64,000 nucleotides of DNA from Pelagibius sp964472095 (GCA_964472095.1 CAYYIV010000009.1:1-64000), one strand, 5' to 3'; positions 15,708-25,325 are shown, counted from the stretch's first letter. Numbers and translations: made by a program. Notes: generated by a model from the letters alone, not told the origin.

Positions 15708-18293
15708 TCATTCGTTGCGCAGCAGGGGGGCGGATTTCTGGCCCAGCGCCTGCCAAGTGCCGATGAAGCCGAAACCGACGGTGATGACGGTGGCGATCAG
15801 GGCGGTGCTGACCACCGCCTGAGGCAGGAAGACGAAATCCGCCTGCATAATCTCGGTCAGCACCAGCCAGGCCGCGACGGTGCCGATGACCGCGGCGATG
15901 GCGGCCGTCACCAGGCCGAGCAGGCCGTATTCCAGCAGGAAGGCCTGGGCGATGCTGCGGCGGGTGGCGCCCAGCACCTTCAGCACCACGGAATCGTAGA
16001 CCCGGCGGTGGTGCCCGGCGGCGACGGCGCCGGCCAGCACCAGCACCCCGGCGACCAGGGCGACGGCGGCAATGGCGCGCACCGCGATGGCGATCTGTGC
16101 GATGAGGGCGCCGACCTGCTCGAGGGCCTCCTTGACGCGGATCGAGGAGACGTTGACAAAGCGGTCGGTGATGGCGATCTCCAGGGCGTCCTCGACCTCC
16201 GGGTCGGCCTTCACCGTGGCGATGTGGCTCTGCGGCGCCTGCTCCAGCATGCCCGGCGAGAAGATGATCACGAAGTTGATGGAGAGGCTCGACCAGTCCA
16301 CCTCGCGCAGATTGGCGATGGTGACCTCGACGTTGCGCCCCAGGATGTTGATGGCCAGCCGGTCGCCCGGGCCGATGCCCAGCGCGTGGCCGACCTCGTC
16401 GTGCAGCGAGACCAGTGGCGGCCCGTCGTAGTCTGGCGGCCACCACTCGCCGGCGGTGATCTTGTCGACGGCGCGCGCTTCGCGCATCCAGGTCAGGCCG
16501 CGGTCGCCGCGGAAGACCCACTGCACGTCGCCGGGGATCTCCAGCTCGCTCGGCGGCTTGCCGTTCACCTCGGCGATGCGCCCGCGCAGCATGGGCACGT
16601 GCTGCAGCTCGGTGATGCCGGGAAAGCTCCCCACCAGGGCGTCGAACTCGGCAACCTGGTCCGGCTGGATGTCGATGAAGTAGAAGCCCGGCGCCTCCTC
16701 AGGCAGACTCTGGCGCACCTGGCGCGAGAGATTGCCTTCGATGAGGGCGATGGCCACCAGCACGGTAAGGCCGAGGCCGAGCGACATCACCACGGAGGCG
16801 GTCGGCGCCCCAGGACGGTAAAGGTTGGCGACCGCCATCCGCAGGCCGGGTCGGCGCGGTCGCGGCAGGCGCCGCGCGACCCAGATGATACCGAGCGCCG
16901 TCAGGCGGAACAGCAGCAGCGCGCCGATGGCGCCGATGACGAAGTAGAAGGCGAGGCGCTTGTCGGGCGCGGTGAAGATTGCCAGGGCCGCCAGCAGGCC
17001 GCCGAAAACCGCCAGCACCGGCAGCGTCGAGCCGGCCAGTTTCGCCGTCGCCGGTGTGATCAGGTCACGGAACAGGCTGGCGGCGGCAATGCTGCGTGCC
17101 CGCGCCAGCGGCCAGAGCGAGAAGGTGATGGCGGTCAACACACCGAAAGCCGCTGCGGTCGCCAGCGGCAGCGGATAGATGCCGAGCTCGGCGCGCCAGC
17201 CGAGCGCGTCGCCGAGCAGGCCGGCGGCGAGATAGGTGGCGGCGGCGCCCAACACCAAGCCGAGGACGATGCCGATCAGCGCCAGGGCGAGGATCTGCGC
17301 CATGTAGACCTGGAAGATCAGGCGCCCCGGCGCGCCCAGGCACTTCAGGGTGGCGATGGTGCCCGTCTTGCCTTCCAGGTAGCTGCGCACGGCGTTGCCG
17401 ACCCCGACACCGCCGATCAACAAAGCGGTCAGCCCGACCAGGGTGAGAAAAAGCGTCAGGCGATTGATGAAGCGGCCGATGCCCGGGGCCGCCTCGGTTG
17501 TGTCGCGGATACGCCAGCCGGCCTCTGGAAAGGTCTCGTTTATGGCGGCTCGCATCGCCTCGGGCGTCACGCCAGGGCCGAGACGCAGGCGGTAGTGATG
17601 CTGGACCAGGCTGCCCGGCTGAATCAGGCCGGTCTCATCCAGACTGTCGTGCGCCACCATGAAGGTCGGACCCAGGGTGAAGGCGCGCGAGGTGCGGTCC
17701 GGCTCTCGCTCCAGCACGCCGGCCACCCGGTAGTCGATATCGCCGACGCGCACCAGCGCTCCCGGAGCAACTTCCAGACGGCGCAGCAGGCTGCGGTCGA
17801 GCACCGCGCCCCAGTGACCGTCGCGCTTGGCGAGGGCGCCTTCGAGGGTGCCGGGAACGCCGTCGGCCGGCGCGATGTCGGCGGCGCCGAAGAGGGGGTA
17901 AAGGCTGTCGACGGCGCGCAGTTCGACCAGCACGCGGCGGGCGCCGGCCCCTTCGCCGCGCGCCATGGCCCGCATTTCGGCGACCCGCGAGACTTCGGCT
18001 CGGTTCTCCAGGAAGGCGAGCTGGTCAGCATCCGCTGCCACGTGGGTGAGGCGCAGGTCCATGTCGCCGCCCAGCAGGATGCGGCCGTCGCGCTGCAGGC
18101 CGGTCAGCACCGCGTCCGACACCGAGCCGACGCCGGCGATGGCGGTAACGCCGAGGGTGAGGCAGGCGAGGAAGATGCGGAAGCCCTTGATGCCGCCGCG
18201 CAGCTCGCGGCGGGCAAGGCGCAGGGCCAGCGGCAAGCCCGCCGGTCGGGGAGCGGCGGCGACGTCGGCGCCGCTCTGGGCCAGCACGGTCAC
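15708..18293 (-). CDS. FtsX-like ABC transporter permease (YbbP type)
   Basis: An 861-residue inner-membrane protein of the YbbP group (two FtsX-like repeats, about ten transmembrane helices and large periplasmic loops). The N-terminal helix IFLACLTLGVTAIAGVGSVSDAV, a central multi-helix block (FLTLVGLTALLIGGVGVGNAV, YMAQILALALIGIVLGLVLG) and the C-terminal ALVAGVLVLAGAVAAGHHRRVYDSVVLKVLGATR are visible. It pairs with the ATPase gene immediately upstream (4-bp overlap) and lies opposite a TesA-like esterase, the arrangement of E. coli tesA-ybbAP. Probably extracts or exports a lipid or lipoprotein-like substrate; the substrate is unknown. Confidence 0.9.
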   Translation of the reverse strand: MTVLAQSGADVAAAPRPAGLPLALRLARRELRGGIKGFRIFLACLTLGVTAIAGVGSVSDAVLTGLQRDGRILLGGDMDLRLTHVAADADQLAFLENRAEVSRVAEMRAMARGEGAGARRVLVELRAVDSLYPLFGAADIAPADGVPGTLEGALAKRDGHWGAVLDRSLLRRLEVAPGALVRVGDIDYRVAGVLEREPDRTSRAFTLGPTFMVAHDSLDETGLIQPGSLVQHHYRLRLGPGVTPEAMRAAINETFPEAGWRIRDTTEAAPGIGRFINRLTLFLTLVGLTALLIGGVGVGNAVRSYLEGKTGTIATLKCLGAPGRLIFQVYMAQILALALIGIVLGLVLGAAATYLAAGLLGDALGWRAELGIYPLPLATAAAFGVLTAITFSLWPLARARSIAAASLFRDLITPATAKLAGSTLPVLAVFGGLLAALAIFTAPDKRLAFYFVIGAIGALLLFRLTALGIIWVARRLPRPRRPGLRMAVANLYRPGAPTASVVMSLGLGLTVLVAIALIEGNLSRQVRQSLPEEAPGFYFIDIQPDQVAEFDALVGSFPGITELQHVPMLRGRIAEVNGKPPSELEIPGDVQWVFRGDRGLTWMREARAVDKITAGEWWPPDYDGPPLVSLHDEVGHALGIGPGDRLAINILGRNVEVTIANLREVDWSSLSINFVIIFSPGMLEQAPQSHIATVKADPEVEDALEIAITDRFVNVSSIRVKEALEQVGALIAQIAIAVRAIAAVALVAGVLVLAGAVAAGHHRRVYDSVVLKVLGATRRSIAQAFLLEYGLLGLVTAAIAAVIGTVAAWLVLTEIMQADFVFLPQAVVSTALIATVITVGFGFIGTWQALGQKSAPLLRNE

Positions 18294-19048
18294 AGCACCG
18301 ACGAGCCCGCGGCGGCAGCAGCGCCGTTGGTCACGTCATCGACGATGAGACCGTCGAGCAGCCTCACCGAGCGCGCGCAGCGCTCAGCCAGTTGCGGGTC
18401 GTGGGTGATGAGCACCAGGGTGGTGCCGTGCTCGGCCTGCAGGCGGAACAGCAGCTCAATGATCTGCTGACCGGTTTCGCCGTCCAGGTTGCCGGTCGGC
18501 TCGTCGGCCAGCAGCAGGTCGGGGGCCGGCGCGAAGGCGCGGGCAAGGGCGGTGCGCTGCTGCTCGCCGCCGGAGAGCTGCCCCGGATAGTGGGTCAGGC
18601 GATGACCGAGGCCGACCGCCTCCAGGCAGGCGGCGGCGCGGTCGAAGGCGTCGGCCCGCCCGGCGAACTCCAGCGGGATGGCGACGTTTTCCAGCGCCGT
18701 CATGGTCGGTATCAGGTGGAAGTCCTGGAACACGATGCCGACGGAGTCGCGGCGGAAGCGGGCAAGGGAGTCCTCGTCGAGGCCGGTAAAGAGGGTGCCG
18801 GCAACGCTCACCTGGCCGCGGCTGGCACGCTCCAGCCCGGCGATGATCATCATCATGGAGGACTTGCCGGAGCCGGAAGGCCCGACCACACTCACGGTCT
18901 CGCCGCGGCCGACCACCAGGTCGAGGCCGCGCAGGATGTGGACGGGTCCGGCGGCCGACGGCAGGGTCAGCTCGACCGACTCCAGGGCGATCATGGGTTT
19001 GGAAACAGGCCGGGACGCGGTCCGGGCGGCGTTGGAATTTGCTGTCAT
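18290..19048 (-). CDS. ABC transporter ATP-binding protein (YbbA/LolD type)
   Basis: A 252-residue ATPase. Walker A is GPSGSGKS at 56-63, the Q-loop is in VFQDFHLIP, the signature is LSGGEQQRTALARAF, Walker B is LLLADEPTGNLD, followed by the H-loop LVLITHDP. The short MacB/LolD-like form fits pairing with the YbbP-type permease, whose start codon overlaps its stop by 4 bp. It is divergent from the TesA-like gene over 229 bp. Confidence 0.93.
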   Translation of the reverse strand: MTANSNAARTASRPVSKPMIALESVELTLPSAAGPVHILRGLDLVVGRGETVSVVGPSGSGKSSMMMIIAGLERASRGQVSVAGTLFTGLDEDSLARFRRDSVGIVFQDFHLIPTMTALENVAIPLEFAGRADAFDRAAACLEAVGLGHRLTHYPGQLSGGEQQRTALARAFAPAPDLLLADEPTGNLDGETGQQIIELLFRLQAEHGTTLVLITHDPQLAERCARSVRLLDGLIVDDVTNGAAAAAGSSVL

Positions 19049-19277
19049 GGCTCACGTCGGTTCTTCGGCCTTGAAGGCATATGGCCCGATCGGTGGGCTT
19101 TTCAACGCAGTAGACCGACGGTTGTGACGGAATCGGGTGCTTTCGGCGGGACCGTCGCGGGATTTGCCGCGCCGCGGCGCCTTGATCCCCGGGCGCGCAA
19201 GCCTTACCTCTTGAAAAAACAGGCTTCTCTCCCGCAAGGATTTCCCAACCCCGGTATTCCTTCCGATAGGTGGCAGC

Positions 19278-19988
19278 ATGCGCAGTGGCGGACTGACTGA
19301 TGGATGGCGAAGCGCCGCGCGGCGGCTCGCGCTGCCGCTGGCGCTGGCGGCGGTCTCTGCGGCTGCCATGCCGGCCGGCGCCGAGCCGGTGCGTCTCATG
19401 GCCTTCGGCGACAGTTTGACCCACGGCTACGGCCTGCCGGCGGGCGAGACCTTCCCTGAGCAGCTCGAGGCGGCCTTGCGCGCCGATGGCCTCGAGGTCA
19501 CGGTGATCAACGCCGGCAATTCCGGCGACACCACTGCCGGCGGCCGCGCGCGGCTCGACTGGGCTCTGGCCGACGACCCGGACGCGGTGATCCTGGAACT
19601 CGGCGCCAACGACGGCCTGCGCGGGCTCGACCCGGCGGCGACTTACGACAACCTCGATGCCATCCTGACCAGACTGGAGGAGGCGGACATGCCGGTGCTG
19701 ATCGCCGGCATGCTGGCGCCGCCCAACTTGGGGCGCGAGTATGCCGACGCCTTCAACGCGGTCTATCCGCGCCTCGCCAAAAAGTACGGCGCGCCGTTCT
19801 ATCCCTTCTTCCTCGACGGCGTCGCCATGGACAAGGCCCTGAACCAGGCCGATGGCATCCACCCTAACGCGGAAGGCGTCGCCGAGATCGTCCAGCGCAT
19901 CAAGCCGCACGTGGTCCGGCTGCTGGATGCGATCTCCCTGGCCGAACGGCCGGTGGATGACGCCGCGCGGCCGGACACCGGCAACTAG
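19278..19988 (+). CDS. tesA: Periplasmic GDSL esterase / lysophospholipase, TesA-like
   Basis: A 236-residue SGNH hydrolase. An N-terminal signal peptide (ALPLALAAVSAAAMPAGA, cut near residue 35) leads into block I FGDS46LTHGYGLP, the Gly of block II (INAGNSGDTTAGG), GAND block III and the catalytic Asp-His of block V (DGIHPNAEGV). E. coli TesA is a periplasmic thioesterase, protease I and lysophospholipase L1. The divergent YbbA-YbbP transporter repeats the E. coli gene neighbourhood, supporting a link with lipid handling. FIST follows after 11 bp. Confidence 0.92.
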   Translation: MRSGGLTDGWRSAARRLALPLALAAVSAAAMPAGAEPVRLMAFGDSLTHGYGLPAGETFPEQLEAALRADGLEVTVINAGNSGDTTAGGRARLDWALADDPDAVILELGANDGLRGLDPAATYDNLDAILTRLEEADMPVLIAGMLAPPNLGREYADAFNAVYPRLAKKYGAPFYPFFLDGVAMDKALNQADGIHPNAEGVAEIVQRIKPHVVRLLDAISLAERPVDDAARPDTGN

Positions 19989-19999
19989 GCGCAGCGGCG

Positions 20000-21217
20000 A
20001 TGGCACTTTCCTCCCACCTGGAAACCGGGACGCAGCGCGCTGGCCGCTACAAGGCGGCCCATGCCGCGCTGGAGGAGGGCGAGACCCCTGTCGGTATCGC
20101 GGCCTGGGCCACGGTCGCCAAGGGCTGCCTGGAGGCCCTGGGCGACCTGCCCGAAGGCGCCAACCTGGGCTTCGTCTATGCCACCGACGCGCTGGCCGAC
20201 GACCTCGGCAGCATTGTCACTTTCCTGCGCGAGCGCAGCGGCATCCAGCGCTGGGTCGGCACTGTCGGCCTTGGCGTGGTGGCCAGCGGCATCGAATACT
20301 ACGACCGCCCGGCCCTCTCGCTGCTGGTGACCGCCCTGCCGGAGGACGCCTTTCGCGCCTTCGCGCCGGTCAGCGCGGCCCCGGGCGAGGGCGGCCTGCG
20401 GGCCTTCACCGCGGCGCACGGCGAGTGGATCGCCCGCCACCGTCCGATCCTCGGCGTCGTGCACGGCGACCCGCGCAACCCGGCAGTCATCGACATCGTC
20501 GAAGGCCTGGCCGCGGCGACCTCGGCTTTCCTGGTCGGCGGCCTTACGGCCTCCCAGGGCGAGCTTCCGCAGATCGCCGGCGACCTCGGCCCGGGAAGTG
20601 TGGCTGCGGGAGGCGTTTCTGGCGTCCTGCTGAGTTCCGAGCAGTTGGTGGTCAGCGGCCTCTCCCAGGGCTGTACGCCGATCGGCACGACGCATGTGAT
20701 CACCGAGGCCGACGGGCCGCACGGCGTGGTCAAGTCCCTCGACGGCCGCCCGGCCGTCGAGGTGCTGCGCGAGACGGTCGGCGAGCTGCTGGCCCGCGAC
20801 CTGCGCCGCATCGGCGGCTACATCTTCGCGGCGCTGCCGATCCCGGGCAGCGACACCGGCGACTACCTGGTGCGCAACCTCATTGGCCTCGACGACGAGC
20901 GCGGCTGGCTGCAGATAGGCGCCGCGCTCAACGTCGGCGATCGCGTCGGTTTCTGTCGCCGCGACCACCAAACGGCGCGCGCCGATTTGAAGCGCATGCT
21001 GGAGGATCTGCGCGAACGCGCCGGCGGGGCGCCGCGCGGGGCGCTCTATTTCTCCTGCGTGGCGCGCGGGCGCCATCTCTTCGGCCCGCATTCGGAAGAA
21101 CTCAGGTTGATCCGCGAGACCTTCGGGGATATGCCGCTCACCGGGTTCTTCGCCAACGGCGAAATTTCCAACAACCGCCTCTACGGCTATACCGGCGTGC
21201 TCACGCTGCTGCTGTAG
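20000..21217 (+). CDS. FIST N/C-domain sensory protein
   Basis: A 405-residue protein with FIST_N followed by FIST_C, a putative small-ligand (perhaps amino-acid-derived) sensory module. Characteristic pieces are RWVGTVGLGVVASGIEYYD, SGLSQGCTPIGTTHVIT, and the C-terminal FFANGEISNNRLYGYTGVLTLLL. No fused GGDEF, kinase or chemotaxis domain is present, so it is a stand-alone FIST protein. It starts 11 bp after tesA and could be in the same transcript. Ligand and output are unknown. Confidence 0.88.
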   Translation: MALSSHLETGTQRAGRYKAAHAALEEGETPVGIAAWATVAKGCLEALGDLPEGANLGFVYATDALADDLGSIVTFLRERSGIQRWVGTVGLGVVASGIEYYDRPALSLLVTALPEDAFRAFAPVSAAPGEGGLRAFTAAHGEWIARHRPILGVVHGDPRNPAVIDIVEGLAAATSAFLVGGLTASQGELPQIAGDLGPGSVAAGGVSGVLLSSEQLVVSGLSQGCTPIGTTHVITEADGPHGVVKSLDGRPAVEVLRETVGELLARDLRRIGGYIFAALPIPGSDTGDYLVRNLIGLDDERGWLQIGAALNVGDRVGFCRRDHQTARADLKRMLEDLRERAGGAPRGALYFSCVARGRHLFGPHSEELRLIRETFGDMPLTGFFANGEISNNRLYGYTGVLTLLL

Positions 21218-21293
21218 AGGGATCATCCGTTCCGTGCCGCGGCTTCCTGCAGGGGGTTTGCCAGCGCGGTTTCTTGCTTTTAGGGGGATCAAC

Positions 21294-22337
21294 ATGGAAT
21301 ACCGCCGGCTCGGCCGCAGCGACCTGAGGGTCAGCGTCATCTGCCTCGGCAGCATGACCTGGGGCATGCAGAACACCCAGGACGAGGCCTTCGCGCAGAT
21401 GGACTATGCTGTCGACCAGGGCGTGAACTTCATTGACACCGCGGAGATGTATCCGATCGCTACCAATGCGGAGACCTATGGCCGCACGGAGGAGATCATC
21501 GGCAACTGGATGGCCGCCCGAGGCAACCGCGACAAGGTCATCGTCGCCACCAAGATCGTCGGCCCCAATGCCGAGCGCTTTCCCTACATCCGCGGCGGCG
21601 AGACCCGCTTCAACAAGCAGCACCTCGCGGCGGCGGTAGAGGCGAGCCTCAAGCGCCTCAAGACCGACTATATCGACCTCTACCAACTGCACTGGCCAGA
21701 CCGCGCCACCAACGACTTTGGCAGCCTGACCTACACCCACGAGGACGGCGCTGCGGAAACGCCGATCGAGGAGACCCTGGACGCCCTCGACGAACTGGTG
21801 AAGGCCGGCAAGCTGCGGCACATCGGCCTCTCCAATGAGAACCCCTGGGGCGTCATGCGATTCTTGGCGCTGGCCGAGCAGGGCCGCGGGCCGCGCGTCG
21901 TTTCGGTGCAGAACCCCTACAACCTGCTCAACCGCAGCTACGAGACGCGCCTTGCCGAGGTATCGATCCGCGAGGACGTCGGCCTGCTCGCCTATGCGCC
22001 GCTGGCTGCCGGGACCCTCAGCGGCAAGTACCTGGACGACCAGTGGCCGGAGGGTGCGCGGCGCACCCTCTGGCCGGGCAACCGGCGCTACCAGGGCGCC
22101 CAGGCTGACAAGGCGACGGCCGCCTACGTGCAGCTCGCCCGCGACCACGGCATCGATCCGGTGGAACTGGCGCTGGCCTTCGTGCTGCGGCAGCGCTTCC
22201 TCGGGGCCGCCATCATCGGTGCCACCCGGATGCCGCAGTTGAAGACCGACATCGGCGCTGCCAAAGTCACCCTGACGGTCGACATCCTGAAAGCCATCGA
22301 GGATATCCACAGGGTCTACACCTATCCCTGCCCCTGA
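21294..22337 (+). CDS. NADP(H)-dependent aldo/keto reductase, Tas-like
   Basis: A 347-residue aldo/keto reductase TIM barrel. MEYRRLGRSDLRVSVICLGSMTWG, the catalytic region DTAEMYP, DLYQLHWPDRATNDFG, and the C-terminal VYTYPCP closely follow the E. coli Tas pattern. Tas suppresses tyrosine auxotrophy by an indirect, poorly defined activity, so the substrate is open. The ATG at 21294 is preceded by TAGGGGGATC, a good ribosome site. It sits between FIST and thpR on the same strand. Confidence 0.9.
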   Translation: MEYRRLGRSDLRVSVICLGSMTWGMQNTQDEAFAQMDYAVDQGVNFIDTAEMYPIATNAETYGRTEEIIGNWMAARGNRDKVIVATKIVGPNAERFPYIRGGETRFNKQHLAAAVEASLKRLKTDYIDLYQLHWPDRATNDFGSLTYTHEDGAAETPIEETLDALDELVKAGKLRHIGLSNENPWGVMRFLALAEQGRGPRVVSVQNPYNLLNRSYETRLAEVSIREDVGLLAYAPLAAGTLSGKYLDDQWPEGARRTLWPGNRRYQGAQADKATAAYVQLARDHGIDPVELALAFVLRQRFLGAAIIGATRMPQLKTDIGAAKVTLTVDILKAIEDIHRVYTYPCP

Positions 22338-22374
22338 GTCGGCCCGCTTGGAATCCTAGGTCCAGTACCCTGCC

Positions 22375-22908
22375 ATGCGTCTCTTCGTTGCTCTTTCCCT
22401 GCCCGAGTTCCTGCGAAGCCGGCTTTGCGGCCTCTGCTCCGGCCTGCCCGGCGCACGCTGGGTGGCGCCGGAAAACATGCACCTGACCCTGCGCTTCATC
22501 GGCGAGGTCGACGGCCGCGACGCCGAGGACATCGACGCCGCGCTAACCGGCATCCGCTTCCCGCGCTTTCCGCTCATACTCTCGGGTGTCGGCGAGTTCG
22601 GCGGCGGGCGGCGCCTGCGTTCGGTCTGGGTCGGGGTCGAGAACAACGAGATGCTGGAGCGGCTGCAGGCCAAGGTTGAGCAGGCGGTGCAGCGCGCCGG
22701 CCAGTCGCCGGAAAGGCGCAAGTTCAAACCGCATGTGACCCTGGCGCGCTTCAAGTCGCATCCCGGCAATCGGTTGGAGAGCTACTTCGCCGAGCGATCG
22801 TTGTTCCGGAGTGAGCCCTTCGAGGTGAGCGAATTCACGCTCTATTCCAGCTTCCTCGCCCACGAGGGCGCGATCTATGCGCCCGAGGCGGTCTACCCGC
22901 TCGACTGA
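22375..22908 (+). CDS. thpR: RNA 2',3'-cyclic phosphodiesterase (LigT/ThpR)
   Basis: A 177-residue 2H phosphoesterase. The two catalytic HxTx motifs are H36-L-T-L and, in PHVTLARFK, H-V-T-L near residue 124. It starts MRLFVALSLP as the family does and ends SSFLAHEGAIYAPEAVYPL. The enzyme opens 2',3'-cyclic phosphate RNA ends to 2'-phosphates in vitro; its cellular role is unsettled. It is convergent with the EamA operon, with stop codons about 12 bp apart. Confidence 0.93.
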   Translation: MRLFVALSLPEFLRSRLCGLCSGLPGARWVAPENMHLTLRFIGEVDGRDAEDIDAALTGIRFPRFPLILSGVGEFGGGRRLRSVWVGVENNEMLERLQAKVEQAVQRAGQSPERRKFKPHVTLARFKSHPGNRLESYFAERSLFRSEPFEVSEFTLYSSFLAHEGAIYAPEAVYPLD

Positions 22909-22919
22909 GGACGGAGGGA

Positions 22920-23864
22920 TCAGACGGTCGGCCCCAGCGGATCCGGCACAGGCTGCACCGGCTTCGGCTTGCGGGTCTCGCGGTGCAGGATGTAGAGGCC
23001 GCTGGCCATCAGGATGGTGGAACCGGCCCAGACGTTGGGTGCCGGGATGTCCTGCCAGATCACCCAGCCGAGGATGACGCCCCAGATTAGCACCGAGTAG
23101 TCGAACGGCGCGATCACCGCCGCCGGGGCGTAGCGATAGCCCTGGGTGATGAGCGCCATGCCGGCCGTGCCGATGATCCCCATGAAGACGAACAGACTGG
23201 CGTCCGGCAGGGCCGGCGTTTGCCACTGCAGCGGCATCATCACCAGGGTCACGGTGACAGCGCCGAGGCTGGGCCAGAACATGATCGCTGCGGTCGGCAT
23301 GTCGCGCGTCATGCGGCGTCCGATCAGCATGGCGAGGGCATAGCACAGCGCGGCACCGAGCGGCAGCAGCGCTTCAATGCGGAAGCTTTCGGTGCCCGGC
23401 TGCACGACCACAATCACACCGAGGAAGCCGACGATGACGGCAGCCCAGCGGCGGAGGCCGACATGCTCGCCCAGCACCGGCACCGACAGCGCAGTGATGA
23501 ACAGCGGCGCGGCGAAGGCGATGGCGAAGGCGTCGGCCAGCGGCAGGTAGCGCAGGCTGGTGAAGAACAGGAAGGCGGCGCCGAGGTTCACCAGGGTGCG
23601 CAGCACCAGCAACCGCGGCCGCTTAGGCTTCAGGCAGGCGAGGCCGGCGCCGCTCAGCAGCACGAAGGTGACGATGGCGATCGCGCCGATGCCGTTGCGC
23701 GCCAGGATCACCTGGCTGATGGCGTAGCCGGCACCGAGGAACTTGGCGCAGGCATCCATCACCGCCATGCCGAAGAGGCCGACCAGGGCGCAGCCGATGC
23801 CGAAGCCGATCCGCTCCCGATTGGCGCTTTCTGGGGCGGCGCTGCCTGTGGTGGTCCCAGTCAT
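22920..23864 (-). CDS. EamA/DMT family transporter
   Basis: A 314-residue inner-membrane protein with about ten hydrophobic helices in two EamA repeats (GFGIGCALVGLFGMAVMDACAKF; LLPLGAALCYALAMLIGRRMTRD; the second repeat ends ITQGYRYAPAAVIAPFDYSVLIWG). DMT transporters export small metabolites, amino acids or nucleobases; the substrate here is unknown. The ATG at 23864 lies 8 bp after the fructosamine-kinase-like gene, so it is the third gene of a LMW-phosphatase/kinase/transporter operon. Confidence 0.92.
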   Translation of the reverse strand: MTGTTTGSAAPESANRERIGFGIGCALVGLFGMAVMDACAKFLGAGYAISQVILARNGIGAIAIVTFVLLSGAGLACLKPKRPRLLVLRTLVNLGAAFLFFTSLRYLPLADAFAIAFAAPLFITALSVPVLGEHVGLRRWAAVIVGFLGVIVVVQPGTESFRIEALLPLGAALCYALAMLIGRRMTRDMPTAAIMFWPSLGAVTVTLVMMPLQWQTPALPDASLFVFMGIIGTAGMALITQGYRYAPAAVIAPFDYSVLIWGVILGWVIWQDIPAPNVWAGSTILMASGLYILHRETRKPKPVQPVPDPLGPTV

Positions 23865-23872
23865 TCCCCTGT

Positions 23873-24715
23873 CTATCCGTAGCGGGTCAGAATGTCCTGC
23901 ACCATTTGCGCATAGGGGGGTCCACAGATCTCGGTGTGCACCAGCAGGGGGAAGAGGTTGTAGACGTCGCGCCGGCCCTCCGCGTAGCCGGGCCTGAGCG
24001 GCCGCAGCTCGCGATAGCGGCGGTGGAAGGGGGCGCCGAAGGTCGACAGCAGCTCGATGTAGGCGATCTCCACCTCCGGATCGGCGAAGTAGAGGGCCGG
24101 GTCGATGAAGGCTGCGACCCGCTCGGCCGCGCAAAGCACGTTGCCGCTCCACACGTCGCCGTGCACGAGACCGGGCGCCGGCGGCTGGTCGATGAAGTCG
24201 TCCAGGCGCGCGCAGAATCGCTCCAGCGCGCGGTGGGTCTCCGCCGGCAGCCGGCCGGACTCCCTGGCGATGCTCCCCATCGCCAGCAGGCGCCGGTCGC
24301 GGTAGAAGCCGCACCAGTCCGCGGTCCAGGGGTTGGGCTGTGGCAAGGCGCCGATCACGGTGTCGCGCTCGAAGCCGAAGGCCGGCGCCGTGACGGCGTG
24401 CAGCGCGGCCAGCTGTTCGGCGGCATCGGTCTCGGCGGCGGCGCCGCGGCCGCCGACGTGCTCCACGTAGTCCATCAGCAGCAGGTCGTCGGCGACATGG
24501 CGGGTGGCCGGCACCGGCAGGGCGCTGTGCCGCGCCAGGTAGTCGAGCATGAAGCCTTCGATCGCGAGGCCGCCCCCGGGCGCGATCTTGGCGACCAGCG
24601 GCGCACGGTCGGCGAAGTCGAGGCGGTAGACCTCGGCGATGCAGCCGCCGAGGAGCGGGGTGGCCGCGCGCGGCCTGCTGCCGCAGGCCGCCGCCACCGC
24701 CGCGTCCAGCGCCAT
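23873..24715 (-). CDS. Fructosamine kinase family protein (probable ketosamine 3-kinase)
   Basis: A 280-residue member of the FN3K/FN3K-RP family of protein-deglycating kinases. The APH-like fold shows an N-terminal GGCIAEVYRLDF...LVAKIAPGG, the family stretch NPWTADWCGFYRDRRL, catalytic HGDVWSGNVL and metal-binding FIDPALYFADPEVEIAYIEL. Characterised bacterial homologues tend to act on ribulosamine/erythrulosamine adducts. It begins 4 bp after a LMW protein phosphatase gene, a known bacterial pairing, suggesting kinase and phosphatase act in sequence on glycation adducts. Confidence 0.9.
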   Translation of the reverse strand: MALDAAVAAACGSRPRAATPLLGGCIAEVYRLDFADRAPLVAKIAPGGGLAIEGFMLDYLARHSALPVPATRHVADDLLLMDYVEHVGGRGAAAETDAAEQLAALHAVTAPAFGFERDTVIGALPQPNPWTADWCGFYRDRRLLAMGSIARESGRLPAETHRALERFCARLDDFIDQPPAPGLVHGDVWSGNVLCAAERVAAFIDPALYFADPEVEIAYIELLSTFGAPFHRRYRELRPLRPGYAEGRRDVYNLFPLLVHTEICGPPYAQMVQDILTRYG

Positions 24716-24719
24716 GCGG

Positions 24720-25202
24720 CTAAGCCTTCGTCAGGAAGTGTTCCTGCAGCCTGGCGATCCAGCCCGGCACCGCCGCCTCGATGAGGTCGAGCATCCGCTG
24801 ATAGTTGCCGTCGCCGCCGTAGTAGGGATCGGGCAGGTCGGGGCCGGCTTCGGGCAGCACCTCGAGGAAGAGGTGCAGGCGTGCGCGTGCGCCGGCGGGC
24901 TGCAAGGCAATCAGCCGGTCGAGGTGGCCGCGGTCCATCGCCAGGATGAGGTCGAAGTCGGCGAAGTCGGCCTCGGCGACCTGGCGGGCGCAGAGCGGGG
25001 CGAGGTCATAGCCGCGCAGAGCCGCGAGGCGCCGGGCCGGCTCTGAGGGCGGCTCTCCGATGTGGTAGTCGGCCGTGCCGGCGGAATCGACCTGCACCAG
25101 CCGGTCGAGGCCGGCGGATGCCAGGCGGTCGCGCAGGATCACCTCGGCGCTGGGCGAGCGGCAGATATTGCCGGTGCAGACGGTCAGAATTTTGAAAGTC
25201 AC
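24720..25202 (-). CDS. Low-molecular-weight protein-tyrosine phosphatase family enzyme
   Basis: A 160-residue LMW-PTP. The P-loop C9-TGNIC-R15-S sits at the N-terminus (ILTVCTGNICRSPSAEVIL), the general-acid Asp loop is DPYYGGDGNYQRML near residue 130, and the length is typical. As first gene of the operon with the fructosamine kinase and EamA genes, it may dephosphorylate ketosamine-3-phosphate-derived sugar phosphates rather than phosphotyrosine. That is inference from context. It is divergent from the sirtuin gene over 123 bp. Confidence 0.92.
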   Translation of the reverse strand: MTFKILTVCTGNICRSPSAEVILRDRLASAGLDRLVQVDSAGTADYHIGEPPSEPARRLAALRGYDLAPLCARQVAEADFADFDLILAMDRGHLDRLIALQPAGARARLHLFLEVLPEAGPDLPDPYYGGDGNYQRMLDLIEAAVPGWIARLQEHFLTKA

Positions 25203-25325
25203 TCGCCCTCGCCTAAGTTCTTGTGGGTGTTTCCCGGGGCCGCCTTTCGTCTATCATCGACCTTCATTTCACGCAACTCTATGCCAAAGCGCAGCACTAC
25301 GAAGGATCGGGTCCGTCGGACTGAT

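Noticed and set aside
15588..18470. A 960-codon open frame on the plus strand over the ybbP-type permease
   Set aside because: Antisense shadow of a gene with clear membrane topology and an overlapping partner ATPase.
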